Of a stretch of DNA of 64,000 nucleotides, positions 36,849 to 47,649 are shown in pieces. The stretch's first letter is position 1. Each line of letters starts with the position of its first letter. A program made the position numbers and the translations under genes. Origin of the DNA: Papaver somniferum (taxonomy: Eukaryota > Streptophyta > Magnoliopsida > Ranunculales > Papaveraceae). The DNA is taken from contig NC_039358.1 in NCBI RefSeq assembly GCF_003573695.1, positions 238,824,478-238,888,477 of the forward strand. The letters run 5' to 3'. The notes beneath the pieces were generated by a model. That model saw nothing but the letters and a program-made list of their open reading frames with translations, did not search any database and was not told the DNA's origin.

Positions 36849-37588
36849 TGCAATAATCAAAAACAAAGAAAAATCAAATAAGCAAAAAGTTATTGATACT
36901 TAGCTCCTTTATAGTGGAAGTGATTGCTTTGACGAAATGAACAAGCTCCCCATATCTCCGCAACAACAACATGGAAAAATTTTGGAAAACAGAGTGAGTC
37001 GCGTGTTCAACACGCTGTCCTTAAGACATTAGCGCCCGGCTACACTCAAGAGTGATGCTATAGCCCTCACAGGACGGATATCTCCAGGATAAAACACCCT
37101 AATACACCTACTACTAGCATATGTAGTAGATGTTCAACTTGAGCTTGGCAACTCCGAAAAAAACATTAAGGAAAATCGCGAATGCTAAATAATGCAATAC
37201 AAAATATTTCCCTTGGGGGTCTCTCTAAAATATAGAGAATCCCCTTTGGGGTCTCTCTAAAGTATAGAGAAACCTGTTTCCCATGTTTTCCCTTAGGGGT
37301 CCCTCTAAAATATAGAGCAACCCCTTTACCATATAGGGGTCCCTCTAGAATATAGAGAACCCCCTTTTTTTTCCATACTTTTATAAAAGAAGTGAATTTG
37401 TTTATATAATTGACAAACTCAAGTTAAGAAGAGCTCCTCCCCTATGTGGGAATAAAAATCTTATATAGTCTCTTAAAAACAACTAAAGAGTGGAAACTCC
37501 ACTATGTGGGACTAATAAGTTTTCATTCACAAAAGAAACACTAAATAAAAATCTTTAAAAAGTATTTTTACTAATCGTTTTTCCAACA
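36849..37588 (-). repeat. 5' LTR of the nested Copia
   Basis: 740 bp, plus-strand TGCAATAATC...TTTTCCAACA. Contains the same hairpin array at 37206-37366. Confidence 0.8.
37206..37366. repeat. Four-copy hairpin repeat, second LTR
   Basis: Same array as at 32404-32563 with a few substitutions, most not changing the pairing of the stems. Confidence 0.85.
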
Positions 37589-37935
37589 GCTTCAACTTTC
37601 CACCAGTGCATCAAATTCCCTCACCCCAGCGGTGTAGGGATCATAAAGGGAGATTGGGTTGAAGGAAAGAGGTGTTACGAAACTGAGGTAGAATCCTGGG
37701 AAGGAAGAGCAAACAAGAAGGAAAATTGGCGACACAAAATCAAAGAGACACAAAGAAGTGAGAGGTTGATGGTGGATGCAATCGAAAGAAAAGAAGAAGA
37801 GATGTTGCGAAACTAATGCTAGCTCAGAATAAAAAATGGTGAACATATCACTACCAAGGAAGCAGTAGCAGAAAATAACAAAGAAGCAGAGGATAGCAAA
37901 GGTAATGTATGAATGATTGATTTGTTGTGACACTC
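37589..37935 (+). pseudogene. Continuation of the protease/RT linker after the nested Copia
   Basis: Resumes exactly where the left part stopped: ASTFHQCIKFPHPSGVGIIKGD matches the ASTLHQCIRYPIPSG stretch of element 1. It continues as a basic linker (EGRANKKENWRHKIKETQR) to a stop near 37815-37930. RT does not follow. Confidence 0.8.
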
Positions 37936-38159
37936 TCGCAATAAATAAAATTCTCAAAAATACATTTTATTGAATGAAAAAATTGAGATTGCGAAATGCA
38001 AATACAATATGATGATGTGCAAGAATCTCGCAGAGATAATGAATTCTACAAAAAACAATCAGAGAACAATGAGAAAAGAGAAAGGGGCGAACCTTTATGG
38101 CGTACACCCTAGTTCGCGAATACAATTTCGCAATATGCAAATGTAAGACCTAAAATACG

Positions 38160-38665
38160 TCATATAAGGGGGTACCTGTTGCATGGCTCAGGAAAGGCTA
38201 CACCGCCACCGAAACCTGAGTCATGGAGATTTTGGGTCAATAAAACCCATCAGGGAGAGGCACCTTGAATTATCAGCTTAAGCATATGACTTAGGTTGGG
38301 CGACTAAGGTAATAAAGACTCTCCCAGGGAGTGCAGAATCTGATCAATGAGCCGAGGTACACGGTTGAGTAAAGAGTGCCAAGGGCGTCTGGAGCGTACC
38401 TTCCCATTCTTGACAAGTCTTGGCTTATACTGCACTCGGCCCGAAGAAAACCCCACTTAGGGTGCAGTCTCGTAACCATAAACCCTATAGGTAAAAGGGA
38501 TAAGAGGCTGCGAAAACAACTGGTTGTTGTTAAGACTGGATGGGAGGAGCTAACCTTGTACGGTATAAGTACGCTTCCTTGAAGGGAAAACCAGGGGGAA
38601 GATAAGGGCGGCACCCTCCATTAGGGAGCTGATAAGTGTCTTAAGACGCAAATGTCATGAGGCTT
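38160..38665. other. Conserved block between pol remnant and antisense gene, Tat element 2
   Basis: Reverse complement matches 18720-19230. It sits at the same place in the element (beyond the end of pol, beyond the 3' end of the antisense gene). Strong shared strings include CGCCCTCCATTAGGGAGCTG-like sequence and GAGTCATGGAGATTTTGGG. A minus-strand frame (38291-38614) spans it but is not kept in element 1. Confidence 0.6.
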
Positions 38666-38965
38666 TTTACTCGCAATGGTATTAAGGATTGTCATATTTG
38701 TGCAACAATCCTGAAGAGGCAGTAATACTAAAGAAAAAGATAAGACGAGATCAATGGGTTTTCGCATGAAAGTGCGAAGACGTCATGCGATTTCGTCGCA
38801 AGACGATAATGTAATGGGGCTTTATTTTTGCAAGAATATTTAGGCCTGTTATATTGTCGCAACATTCTTGAAGAGGCCATAATACAAAAGAAAAAAGTTA
38901 AGGCAAGATCAATGGGATTTTGCATGAAAGTGTAAGGACATCCCGCGATTATATCGCAATGACAA
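38645..38965. repeat. Two-copy tandem repeat, ~165 bp
   Basis: Copies at about 38648-38810 and 38812-38968 share AATGTCATGAGGC / AATGTAATGGGGC, CTGAAGAGGC / CTTGAAGAGGCC, GATCAATGGG and GCATGAAAGTG. Both contain CGCAA/TCGC motifs frequent in these elements. Confidence 0.75.
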
Positions 38966-39394
38966 AAGGTGGCATAATAAGACCTTTAACTAGGAAGGAA
39001 AATAAGACCACACAGGGATGAGATTTTGAAAAGAATCAAAATTCACTTTGCATATGATTGCGAAATTATACATAAACAACTGCGAAGTTGGGGCACAAAA
39101 TAAGAAAAATCTGCAAAATGTCTCATTTGGATACAAATAACAGAGGCAAGTATGGGAATGAATGAAATTAAAAAAATATTATTTATCTCCACATGATAGA
39201 TTTACGCAAAAATTAAAAAATTAATGATTATATTGATTAACCATATTGTAAGGAAGAATTATTTTAATGAATGCAGGTCAAAATGAAAGAAACTCATATA
39301 TTAAGGAATATGGAGAACCAAAAGAATTCGCAAATGTACATAAAGGAGGAATAAATATACAAGTGTTACAGAAGATTAAAGAAAAAACCAAAGA

Positions 39395-42051
39395 CTACTT
39401 CTTAGTTGATCCTTCATCATCTTCATTAGACTTGTTCCCTTCTTTGTCTGCATCAGAACTTTTATCTCCATCAGAACCTTCATCACCATCAGATTCTTCA
39501 TCATCAGCTTCGCTATCAGAAATAGTCAGACTAGGAATTTTCTTTAGGATCTCCTCCAAGAGACAAGGATAATCAGAATGACGAATATTATGGTCATCAC
39601 AAACCATTTGAATAGTTTGACTGCGAAAATGCATAGCATCGTTCTTAAAGTTCGCAACAGTGATCTTGATTTGATTCTTTAATCTAGAATACTTATCGTT
39701 GCGAGAAGAAAGATTCTTTGCAAGTTCCTCGTTTTCAGCTTCAAGTTCCTCAATTCTTTCGCGATATCTACTTTCAGAATCTGTGAGCAAAAGGAAATCA
39801 ATTAATAACTTGATGAAAATTCATAAGAAACAAAAGATTAGTGAAGAATAACAGTTAATAACCTTCTCTGTCAGAAATCATATCACTAATCAAGGCTGTA
39901 TGCTCAACTCGGAGACTAAAATTTACACCTAAATCTTTTCTGGCATCGTCTAAGTTTTTCGCATCCCAAGCGAATTCATTCTCATTATTTATAAGGAGAC
40001 GAGAACGAATTTGGTTTTGTCTTTCGCAGAGCTCGGTATTCTTGCGTTTAGCTTCATCTCATTCAAGTTGAACTTCAAGAAGGGTCTCTTGGAATTTCGC
40101 TAAAGCCTTAGCACCTTGATCAGAGACGCGATCCTTATGATCTATGAGACCGCTAATTTTGGTTCTTAGCTCATTGATTTTCTCTTTAGAATTAAGAAAG
40201 AAACGCTTAAATCGGTTGGTTAAACCTAAACTATATCTATGGTCAATCTCTAAGAGGCGAAATTTGGATCTTAGTTCATTTAGAGAAAGAGATGAAATTT
40301 TATCATTTGAGAAACTATTTAAAGATTTATTAAGACGCTCAAGAAGGGTATCATTATCCAAGGCATTAGGAAATGAACAAAGAATGGTAGCTTCATCAGA
40401 AAGACCATAAATGTCTGCAAAAAGGATCAATCAAATAAGATAAAACAATTGGATGAATGAATGAAGGGAAAGGAGAAAAATAACATACCATAGAGTTGAT
40501 TATTAGCTTGCTGAAGACTAGAGATTTTATTCTTGTACGAAGAAGAATCAATTTCTAGTTGTTTGTTCTTCTCGCGAAGATCTTTGACTTCAATTTCCAA
40601 TTCATCATTCTTTGCACGAAATTGAAGATTCTTCTTTTCAAGAATTTCGCGTCTCCTCTCCAGATCTGAGGCAACAGCGAAAGAAGCTTTTCCAGCCTGC
40701 GAGAACATGTAAAAAGTATTAAAATAGAAAGATATCTTGAGTTATAGTAATGAAGAAGTAAAAAGACGAAAGCATACCAGACTATTAAGAGAATGCAGGA
40801 AGTTGGGAGTAATCGATCTAGAAACTCCGCGAAGAGAATTATCACCATCCAGTAAAGGAACATCGCAAATCGTAGCGAGAGCTTTGCAGGTATTAGTGAA
40901 TTGATTATATCCCGTTCCTTGCCAAGAATCAGAAAAGAGGCAAGAGAGCTTAGCCATAGAAGATTCAGATGGAGAATCTTCATTTGCAGCAAGGTCATCA
41001 TTATCCTCATCTTCCTCGTCGCTCTCGGAGTTTTCATGAGAAGGAATATTTGACGGAAAGGAAGAACAGATTTTTCTCTTATTTGAAGGAGTAGCAGTTA
41101 GTTTTTCCTTGCGAAGAGCACCTTTGACTTTATCACCAATCTTCGCAACATTGGCAGTATCTTTTATTTCAGCAATAATCTTCACACACAGATAGAAATA
41201 AGAAATAGAGGCAACAGTATACTGTTTAAGGTACTAGCCTTACCAGTCCTTTGATAGTTATCTTTCAGTTTCTGGATCTATAGAATGTCGCAAGAATCAG
41301 CGAACAAAAGAATAAAGACAAATAAAGAAATTTAAAGTGGGTGAAACTGGAAGAGACATACGTCTTTCTCCTTCTCAGGCCAAGAGAATACCCAAGGTTG
41401 ATAGGAAGCGATATTCTCAGGAAGAACATTTGACCCATCAATGTAAGGTTCTTTCAGCATCAAGGGAAAAACACACCATTTAACATCTTTGGGTTGGAGA
41501 GGAGTTGTGTTCTTACCAGAGTGCCAGTCAATGTCTTGCATGAGTATTTTAGCTTCATCAATATTATCTTTCCTTTTCAAGCGAATACCCTAGCGAGTAT
41601 TCTCTTTCTTCATGGAGATCAATTCATAATTTTCAAAGAAACTCGCTACTGTGTATTTTTCAGAAATTATCTCCAAGTCTGCGAATTTAGGATCCCTAAG
41701 TTCTTTGGAGGAAAGAGATCCTTTACCAGCACCACGATTAGCGAACTCCAGCATCATACGGATGCAATCCCCACTCAATTGGAAGATAGCTCGCGAAAAT
41801 CCCGAGTGAGCGAGATTTTCATAGAACAGATGAATATCTGGGTCATAAAGAGGAATGGGGAGACCTGCGAGAATTTGACCTAGAGAAATTATGATTGATT
41901 GATCATCACAATGTTGATCAGAGAAAAGTTTGATAGAAAGAATTTACTTGGCACTTTCACCAGGAATGGTAGAAAGTGTGAAACCTTTCTCAGCAAGATC
42001 TTTTTGGACGTCTTTTAAGTTTTTCTCATGTTTGTGGCCACTTGGAGGCAT
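39395..42051 (-). pseudogene. Antisense spliced coiled-coil gene of Tat element 2 (nearly intact)
   Basis: Runs against gag. Exons by GT..AG sites: 41948-42051 (MPPSGHKHEKNLKDVQKDL), about 41348-41880 (GQILAGLPIPLYDPDIHLFY, MMLEFANRGAGKGSL, WHSGKNTTPLQPKDVKWCVF), about 40780-41185, 40492-40700, about 39866-40412, 39395-39782. A globular N-terminal domain is followed by an acidic linker (SESDEEDEDNDDLA), long coiled coils (LEKKNLQFRAKNDELEIEVK; RERIEELEAENEELAKNL) and a strongly acidic C-terminus. Two stops interrupt otherwise open exons (around 41591 and 40059). The N-terminal domain may belong to the plant family called putative gypsy-type transposon; this is inferred from architecture. Antisense extra genes are known in Tat elements; their function is unknown. 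Confidence 0.65.
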
Positions 42052-42202
42052 ATCTGAATATAGAGTATGGGAATGGATAAAAAGTAAGAAGATTGAAGAG
42101 GGAAGAATTACAGTAGAAGAACTTACGGAAGAACAATAGAGTTGCAGAGATGAGAGAATAAAAAGAGAAGATAAAGTGAAAAGAAAATGGAAAGAAGAGT
42201 AA

Positions 42203-42216
42203 GAAGAATATATAAA
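42203..42216 (-). promoter_or_regulatory. TATA box of the antisense gene in Tat element 2
   Basis: The minus strand reads TTGTTTATATATTC about 155 bases before ATG 42051, followed by a pyrimidine-rich leader very like that of the copy in element 1. Confidence 0.5.
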
Positions 42217-42423
42217 CAAGATTTTTTTTACTCGAAGAACTAAACACCATTAATGCGAAAAGACGTGAGCGGTTGAAAAGCAGCGGTTAAAGAAGACGTG
42301 TCAAAAACACAACAGCTGGAAGAAAGAATACGTGTGATAAATGCAGAATATGAAGAGATGAACAGCTGCGGCATTTCTAACATCATTCTCTACTTCGCAG
42401 AGAAGATATGAGAAGAGGCAAGA

Positions 42424-42892
42424 TGTAGGATCAGAATCTCGCAGCAATAATGCCTCAGCGAATTTATTAACAACACAACACAGCAGCGTCGCAGAATAAC
42501 TTCAGAAACGAAATAATAAACGACGTCAGCTAAATCATGAGAAAAATGTGATGGTCCTGCGAAAATTAGAGAGTTTGCGAGATTAACATTTGTAAGGTCG
42601 CGAGAATGTCGCAAGCCATATCCGAAAATAAAGGACATATTAGCTGTCATCCACTATGTAATTCCCTATAAATAGCCGCTCAGTTGCAAAGGAAAAAGAG
42701 AGATCTTTTCTGATTGAGAAGCAAGTAAATAGGAGAGAGAAAATTTAGAGCAGTGGTTATTCTTGATTCCTTTATCTTTTCTTGTAAAATTGTTAAAAGA
42801 TTCATCAATAAAATTAAGATTGTTAATCTAAAATGAGTTGAATGTTAATGAAATCTTGTGAGGGGTGTAGTGTAGGATTTCCTGCAACTGCA
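42424..42892 (+). repeat. 3' LTR of Tat element 2
   Basis: 469 bp, about 96% identical to the 5' LTR by my count, so insertion is fairly recent. Confidence 0.9.
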
Positions 42893-43245
42893 GATTATAT
42901 GCCATTATACCAAGTTTGAAGTTCGGATCGACATTGAGCTTCATATTTATCGATTTTGATGATATATCATGCTAAGTTTGAAGTCAGAACCCTCTCAGAG
43001 CTTCTTGGTTCATAGTTTGTATGTCGTTATGCCACATTTGAAGTTCGAATCGATACTAAGCTTCATATTCATCAATTTCGATGATGTATAATGCTAAGTT
43101 TGAAGTCAGAACCGTCCCGGAGCTTTTTTGTTCATATCTTGTATGCCTTTATACCATATTCGAAGTTCAAATCAACACTCGAGTTTCATATTTGTCGATT
43201 TGGATGATGTATCATGCTAAGTTTGAAATTACTTCATGACCTATG
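42893..43245. repeat. Satellite array, ~122-bp unit (right part)
   Basis: Continues the left part exactly at the interrupted GATTATATGCC: three more units, increasingly diverged, ending near 43245. Confidence 0.88.
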
Positions 43246-43622
43246 TAACTAGTCGAAATTCAAACCAGAAGCACAAAGAGAAAGCACAAAAGCACAAAGA
43301 AACACACCAATTATCGAATTCATTTTTCATTTTACCGATTCATTCTTATATATTTTTTGGATTTTTTATATCAGAATTTCGATAATAATGTCCTAAATTT
43401 ATTAATATTTTTTTTTAGATTTTTTTCGTGTCGAAAGTTCATAATTAAACCCAATACATGAGTTCGTATTAGCAGAAAGAGAAACACACATGCTTCTCAA
43501 TCCGTAGCATTCAAAATACAATCTCCACCGTCAAGATCTTTTCTTAATCCGTATGCCTGGATCAAACGAAACCTGGTCCGTCCATCATTTTTCATTCGGA
43601 TTCACTCTTTTTTCTTTTTTTA
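43246..43622. other. AT-rich sequence, no feature recognised
   Basis: Contains a short AGCACAAAG repeat (43279-43305) and homopolymer runs. No gene. Confidence 0.5.
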
Positions 43623-44563
43623 GGGTGTTCTTCTATATACCCCCAAAAATACTAACTATACCCTTTTATCTATATACCCCCAACATTTATCTACCTACCC
43701 CATCAAATTCAAAAAATAATTACACTCTCGAATAAAAAATCAGAAATAAAAACACAAGCCCATCTTTATTACAGAGTTTTTGTTCTTCTTCCTTCTCTTT
43801 GTAAAAGTCTCGAACTTTAAATTTTCTTTTGGAATTTGTTCACTTCCTCTACACAAAACAATGGAATGTCTGAAGCTAATGTTAGCTCGCAAAAAATCCT
43901 AATCTTGGTTTTTTAGTTCTCTTCTTTGGGAATAAAAATTTTCGTCTGGTTAATTTCTTGTTACTGTATCAATAGTGATGGATGAGGAGAATTAAAATGA
44001 ATAGTTTGTAGAGGTTATCAATAAAACAATCATGATTCATGAACTCATGATCATTGATATTAATTTTATGTTATACTTTATTTAGCCTAATCTTCGTTTG
44101 ATAAAATGCCTTAAAGATTTTCTTTGCAATCGATTGTAATTTAAGGATTCTAAAGAGATTTTGATTTGTGGGTTTTGTTTAAACATGATTTGATAAAATG
44201 CCTTACGGTTCATCTTAATATGATTCAATCCCCGGACCTTCCAAATGGGATTCTAACGATTCCATAGTTGATTTACCTAGCTAGGGTTTTCTATGTTCTT
44301 TCATAAGATATAATATTTTTAGTATATAATCTCACAATTAATCTCACAGTCAAAATAATGTTCTATATTTGAAAGAAAAGATTTTGTTTATTTAGAAATA
44401 TAATTCTACGTCTATATATATGGTTGTATAATAAATTTTTGAAAAGGGGCATCAATCTCAAATTTTTTAATAATTTCATGATTTTCATACTAATCAAATT
44501 AAAACTACCATAACTAATTAATAGGGGTATCGTTAGTATTTTATGGGATATATAAAAGAACCC
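43623..44563. mobile_element. MITE with ~42-bp terminal inverted repeats
   Basis: The left end GGGTGTTCTTCTATATACCC followed by AAAAATACTAACTATACCC is inverted at the right end (GGGGTATCGTTAGTATTTTA, then GGGATATATAAAAGAACCC). About 940 bp, no coding capacity. It is flanked by T-runs, so the target duplication cannot be resolved. Confidence 0.72.
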
Positions 44564-45493
44564 GCTTTTTTTTTTATCTTGAAGCATTTGTTTATTCACC
44601 AAACCCTCTCTCAATCACTCAAACTCTAATTTCCTATTCTAATTTGTTTCTCTATTTCTTCCTCTCCTTCTAAAGAACACCTCTCGTCCGCATATACCGC
44701 CGCTGTAATATTTTTGCTGAGAGAAAAAAAAAAGAGATCGAGATAGAAAACAAGAGATCGAGGGAGAAAAAGATAGAAAGAGTTTGATTTAAATCTGGAT
44801 CTATGTTGAAACCAAGAAAAAAAGGAGATTTTGTTGTTTTAGATGGCAGAATACAACTGAATCGAAGATAGGGTGTTTACGAATTGGAAGAATAAGCAAT
44901 TATGGGTTCGATTTGTGGAATTTGTGTTGCTGCTGCTAGAAATCAAGTTTGGGTTGGAGGAGAATAAATTAGGTTTTTGATGAAATTGAGTTCACAGAGA
45001 GGAGTTGATGGTTCGATATGTGATGGGTTTTGTTGAATTGTTGAAGATGAACTCGAGAATGAATTTGTGATGGGAAATAGGAATTAGGGTTCTGAACTGA
45101 GTTGATGTTGGAGCTGGTGGAGAAGGAAATTGGTATTGTCTGTTCTCGAGCAGATATTAAGAAAAAACTGGTGCTTCTGTTGAATTGAAATGGTGGATTA
45201 TTGTAGGTGATATGAATGATTAAGGATATGAAGTGCTGGTGGTGATTGAAGCAACCTCGTGGTAGTGGTTTTATTGAGATGGAGGAAATTGAGACAAGTC
45301 TCGAGTTCTGGTGGCGAGGTTATTGCAGTGGTGCTGCTACTGGTGATGTTGGTGGTTTATCATTAGTCCGAAAGATGCTTTTAATCGTTACCGCCTTATA
45401 TGAATGATGATGGTACGTGACCCTAAACTACAGAACCGATAAGGAAATTAACATGAACTGTAGAAAAATGTTGATATTCTGTTTTTTAATTCA
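44564..45493. other. Leader-like sequence upstream of captured exons
   Basis: Purine-rich (GAGATCGAGATAGAAA) then G/T-rich sequence with frequent stops in all plus-strand frames. It resembles a 5' UTR and intron in composition. No gene is supported. Confidence 0.4.
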
Positions 45494-46000
45494 GCGATAT
45501 ATATACCACCAACAACGGCACCAGCACCAGGAGAACTTGCTCCACAAACTCCTCCTTTTGTGGCGCCTTCACCTCCTCATGCTGAACCTCCGCCGCCTCC
45601 ACAACCTACCCCAGTCTTTAAATTTAATCAAGGTAAACTTATAAAGATTTCATAGTTTAAAACGCAAGTCTACAGATTACACTTTGCATTTTGTTTAAAC
45701 GCTAATGTTCACAAAAAAAAAAAATAGTCTAACGTTTTAGTATTTCAATTTGGAAAAATTTGTGTGCAGATCCGGCCGTTTGTTGCGACAAGGGATACAC
45801 AGTTACTACCTCTGTTGGTGACTGCTCTGAATGTAACGAAAAATGTAAATCAGGTTCATTCAAAGTTGACCTTGAAGGAGTCTTTTGTTACGACACTAAT
45901 GAGGACAACCTTTCTGCAATTGCTGCGTTCTTTATGTGGAAGGTGATGGTATGTGATAAAAACAATTGTTCAATGTTTAAAAATGTATTTGTTGATCGAG
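45494..46000 (+). pseudogene. Captured exon pair: proline-rich exon and cysteine-rich exon
   Basis: A proline-rich exon (about 45494-45631; YIPPTTAPAPGELAPQTPPF) lies between TTCAG and GTAAAC. A second (about 45770-45940 or longer) follows TGTGCAG and encodes DPAVCCDKGYTVTTSVGDCSE with six cysteines in the first ~40 residues. I do not recognise the family. No start codon or further exons are found, so it is treated as a gene fragment. It lies upstream of two other unrelated fragments. Confidence 0.4.
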
Positions 46001-46778
46001 GCTGGACTGCCTCACGACTGAACCACAACATAGCCACGTTGATATTACATGTGATATGCTTACATAATATTATTTTACTTTATTTGGTGAATAGAATGGA
46101 CCCATCTGGTGGTCAGCAAAGCCAGGATTTTCAAGGATGTGGATTTAGGTACGACTATTTAAGATGTTGTATATCATAATTTGCTCATTTTTCTCTGCCA
46201 TTTAAAACTTATTGTCCATAATATGTCTGTATAAGACTGCCATCTTTTTCTATGTTGAGGCCAGTAATATCAAATTTTGTTTTTGGACAAATTGCTTAGT
46301 TCTCCCTGTAAGATACATCATATTCTGTACCTTAGTACAGTTTTCTGTTTTACAGAAAGGCTTCTTAGAGAATACTAGTGTATCACACTCGAATGAGGAA
46401 ACAAGCTTCCTGTGTCATGCTTACGATTTCTATATAGTTTCACCAATTATTTTGTTGGGAAATGTTTATACATACTTCCAGTGAGGTCATTGACCGCTAC
46501 CATTTTTAATTTTGTAAATGCAATTGAACTGAATTTGCTTCAAGTTTTGACCTCTTGTGTTCTTCCTCTTCCACATTAAAATTTTTAGGAGATGGTCGAA
46601 TTGGGCACTGCAACTAGGGAAACAACATGTACCTATTTCCAGGGTTAGTCTGCTATTATTGGGGACGCAAAAAGAAGAGGGGATATAATCGCAAGTTATC
46701 AGTCTTGCAGCTGAATTTTTTGTTGTACTGCGAAAAATTGCAACTTTCTAAAGTAATTGTGTTGTTTGGTTTTGCAGA

Positions 46779-47147
46779 CAAGAAGATTAGAATTTCAAAG
46801 TATAGGATTAACTGGATCCTTCCAAAAGATTGTAAATACTGAGGGTATATCGGGTTTCTACAGGTATAAATCGTATGATATTTTCGATAAGTTGATTACG
46901 GATTTTTGAATTTGTAATTTAATGTGGAAAATGGTTTCTGAGTCCTGTCACTGTTTGGGGTATGTATGGTAGGGGAAAAGGAGCTAGTGTTGCTCGAATT
47001 GTTCCTCATGCAGCTCTGCATTATATGGCATACGAGCAGTATCGTGGATGAATTACACAAGGCTTTCTGGCAGGTTCATTTGCTGGTGGAACCGCAGTTC
47101 TTTTCACTTGCCCACTTGATTTAGTACGAACAAAATTAGCGTATCAG
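46779..47147 (+). pseudogene. Mitochondrial carrier fragment (coenzyme A carrier-like)
   Basis: Exon 46779-46862 (TRRLEFQSIGLTGSFQKIVN, ending GFYR before GTATAA), then an exon from ~46972 ([23 protein letters not shown] ... [26 protein letters not shown], donor at 47148). The [12 protein letters not shown] string is the carrier signature and best fits plant mitochondrial CoA carriers, which import CoA across the inner membrane. A TGA replaces an expected Trp after YRG, and roughly ten residues are deleted near it. Only the middle repeat is present, so this is a dead captured fragment. Confidence 0.8.
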
Positions 47148-47240
47148 GTGATGTACTTACCTGTGGTGGTACATTTTTCTATCTAATGCAATTCTTCACT
47201 CCAATGGCTAGGTTTTTACTTTCTATGCAACTTTGGTGTA

Positions 47241-47360
47241 GGAACGTGTAAGGAAGGCAGTCGCAGCAAAGAAAGCCTACACCTGCATCCAAAAAGAAAG
47301 AAGAAGTGATGATAGCTCTGATGAGAGTGATTCCAAGGATCTTAATGTTTTAATGTAAAA
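47241..47360 (+). pseudogene. Nucleolin-like acidic/Lys-rich exon fragment
   Basis: After an acceptor (TTGGTGTAG) the sequence reads KAVAAKK, then in the next frame PTPASKKKEE, then in the first frame SDDSSDESDSKD. Basic Ala/Lys/Pro stretches alternating with Ser/Asp/Glu blocks are typical of the nucleolin N-terminus. Two frameshifts and no RNA-binding domains. A short fragment only. Confidence 0.5.
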
Positions 47361-47649
47361 ATCTGATTAGGTATTTTTGTTCAATTAAACATGAAGTGAG
47401 AGGGATAGTATTGAAACTTCTGTTGGACATGTATTTGAAGAGAGGTTTCTGAGGTTAAAACCCAACTTCGTTTTGGAGTGTGTTCAGGAAACTTAACTTT
47501 TGGTAACAAACATCAATATCACTGCCATTTTTTGTATGTGTGTGTTTAACACTGGCAGGTAAACTTGAGTGAATGTAAATGTGTTACACTGGCTGGTTAA
47601 TGTGAAAGTGAATTACTTTCTGAAATTCGGTTTCAGCTATATTTTTTTT

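Larger units (their letters stand above)
32042..37588 (-). mobile_element. Ty1/Copia LTR retrotransposon nested in Tat element 2
   Basis: Minus orientation. The LTR-like ends are homologous over about 600 bp (32045-32650 and 36849-37453). The right one runs to a terminal CCAACA (minus-strand TGTTGG start) at 37588. The internal order on the minus strand is integrase, RT, RNase H, as in Copia elements. The outer ~135 bp of the LTR are not found in the left copy. No clear target duplication is seen, but the host reading frame resumes directly at 37589, which fixes the insertion site. All domains are fragmentary. Confidence 0.8.
28423..42892 (+). mobile_element. Ty3/gypsy Tat-lineage LTR retrotransposon lacking RT and integrase, with nested Copia
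   Basis: LTRs of identical length (469 bp; I count about 17 differences) begin TGTAGG. The duplication GATTA flanks both sides (28418-28422 and 42893-42897). PBS-like TGGCACTAGAAACAGG starts two bases inside. Order: gag, protease, nested Copia element (32042-37588), remainder of the protease/RT linker to about 37930, conserved block, short tandem repeat, antisense spliced gene, LTR. No RT, RNase H or integrase motif is present in either orientation outside the nested element, so this is a gag-protease-only non-autonomous derivative. Gag and protease carry stops. Confidence 0.88.
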
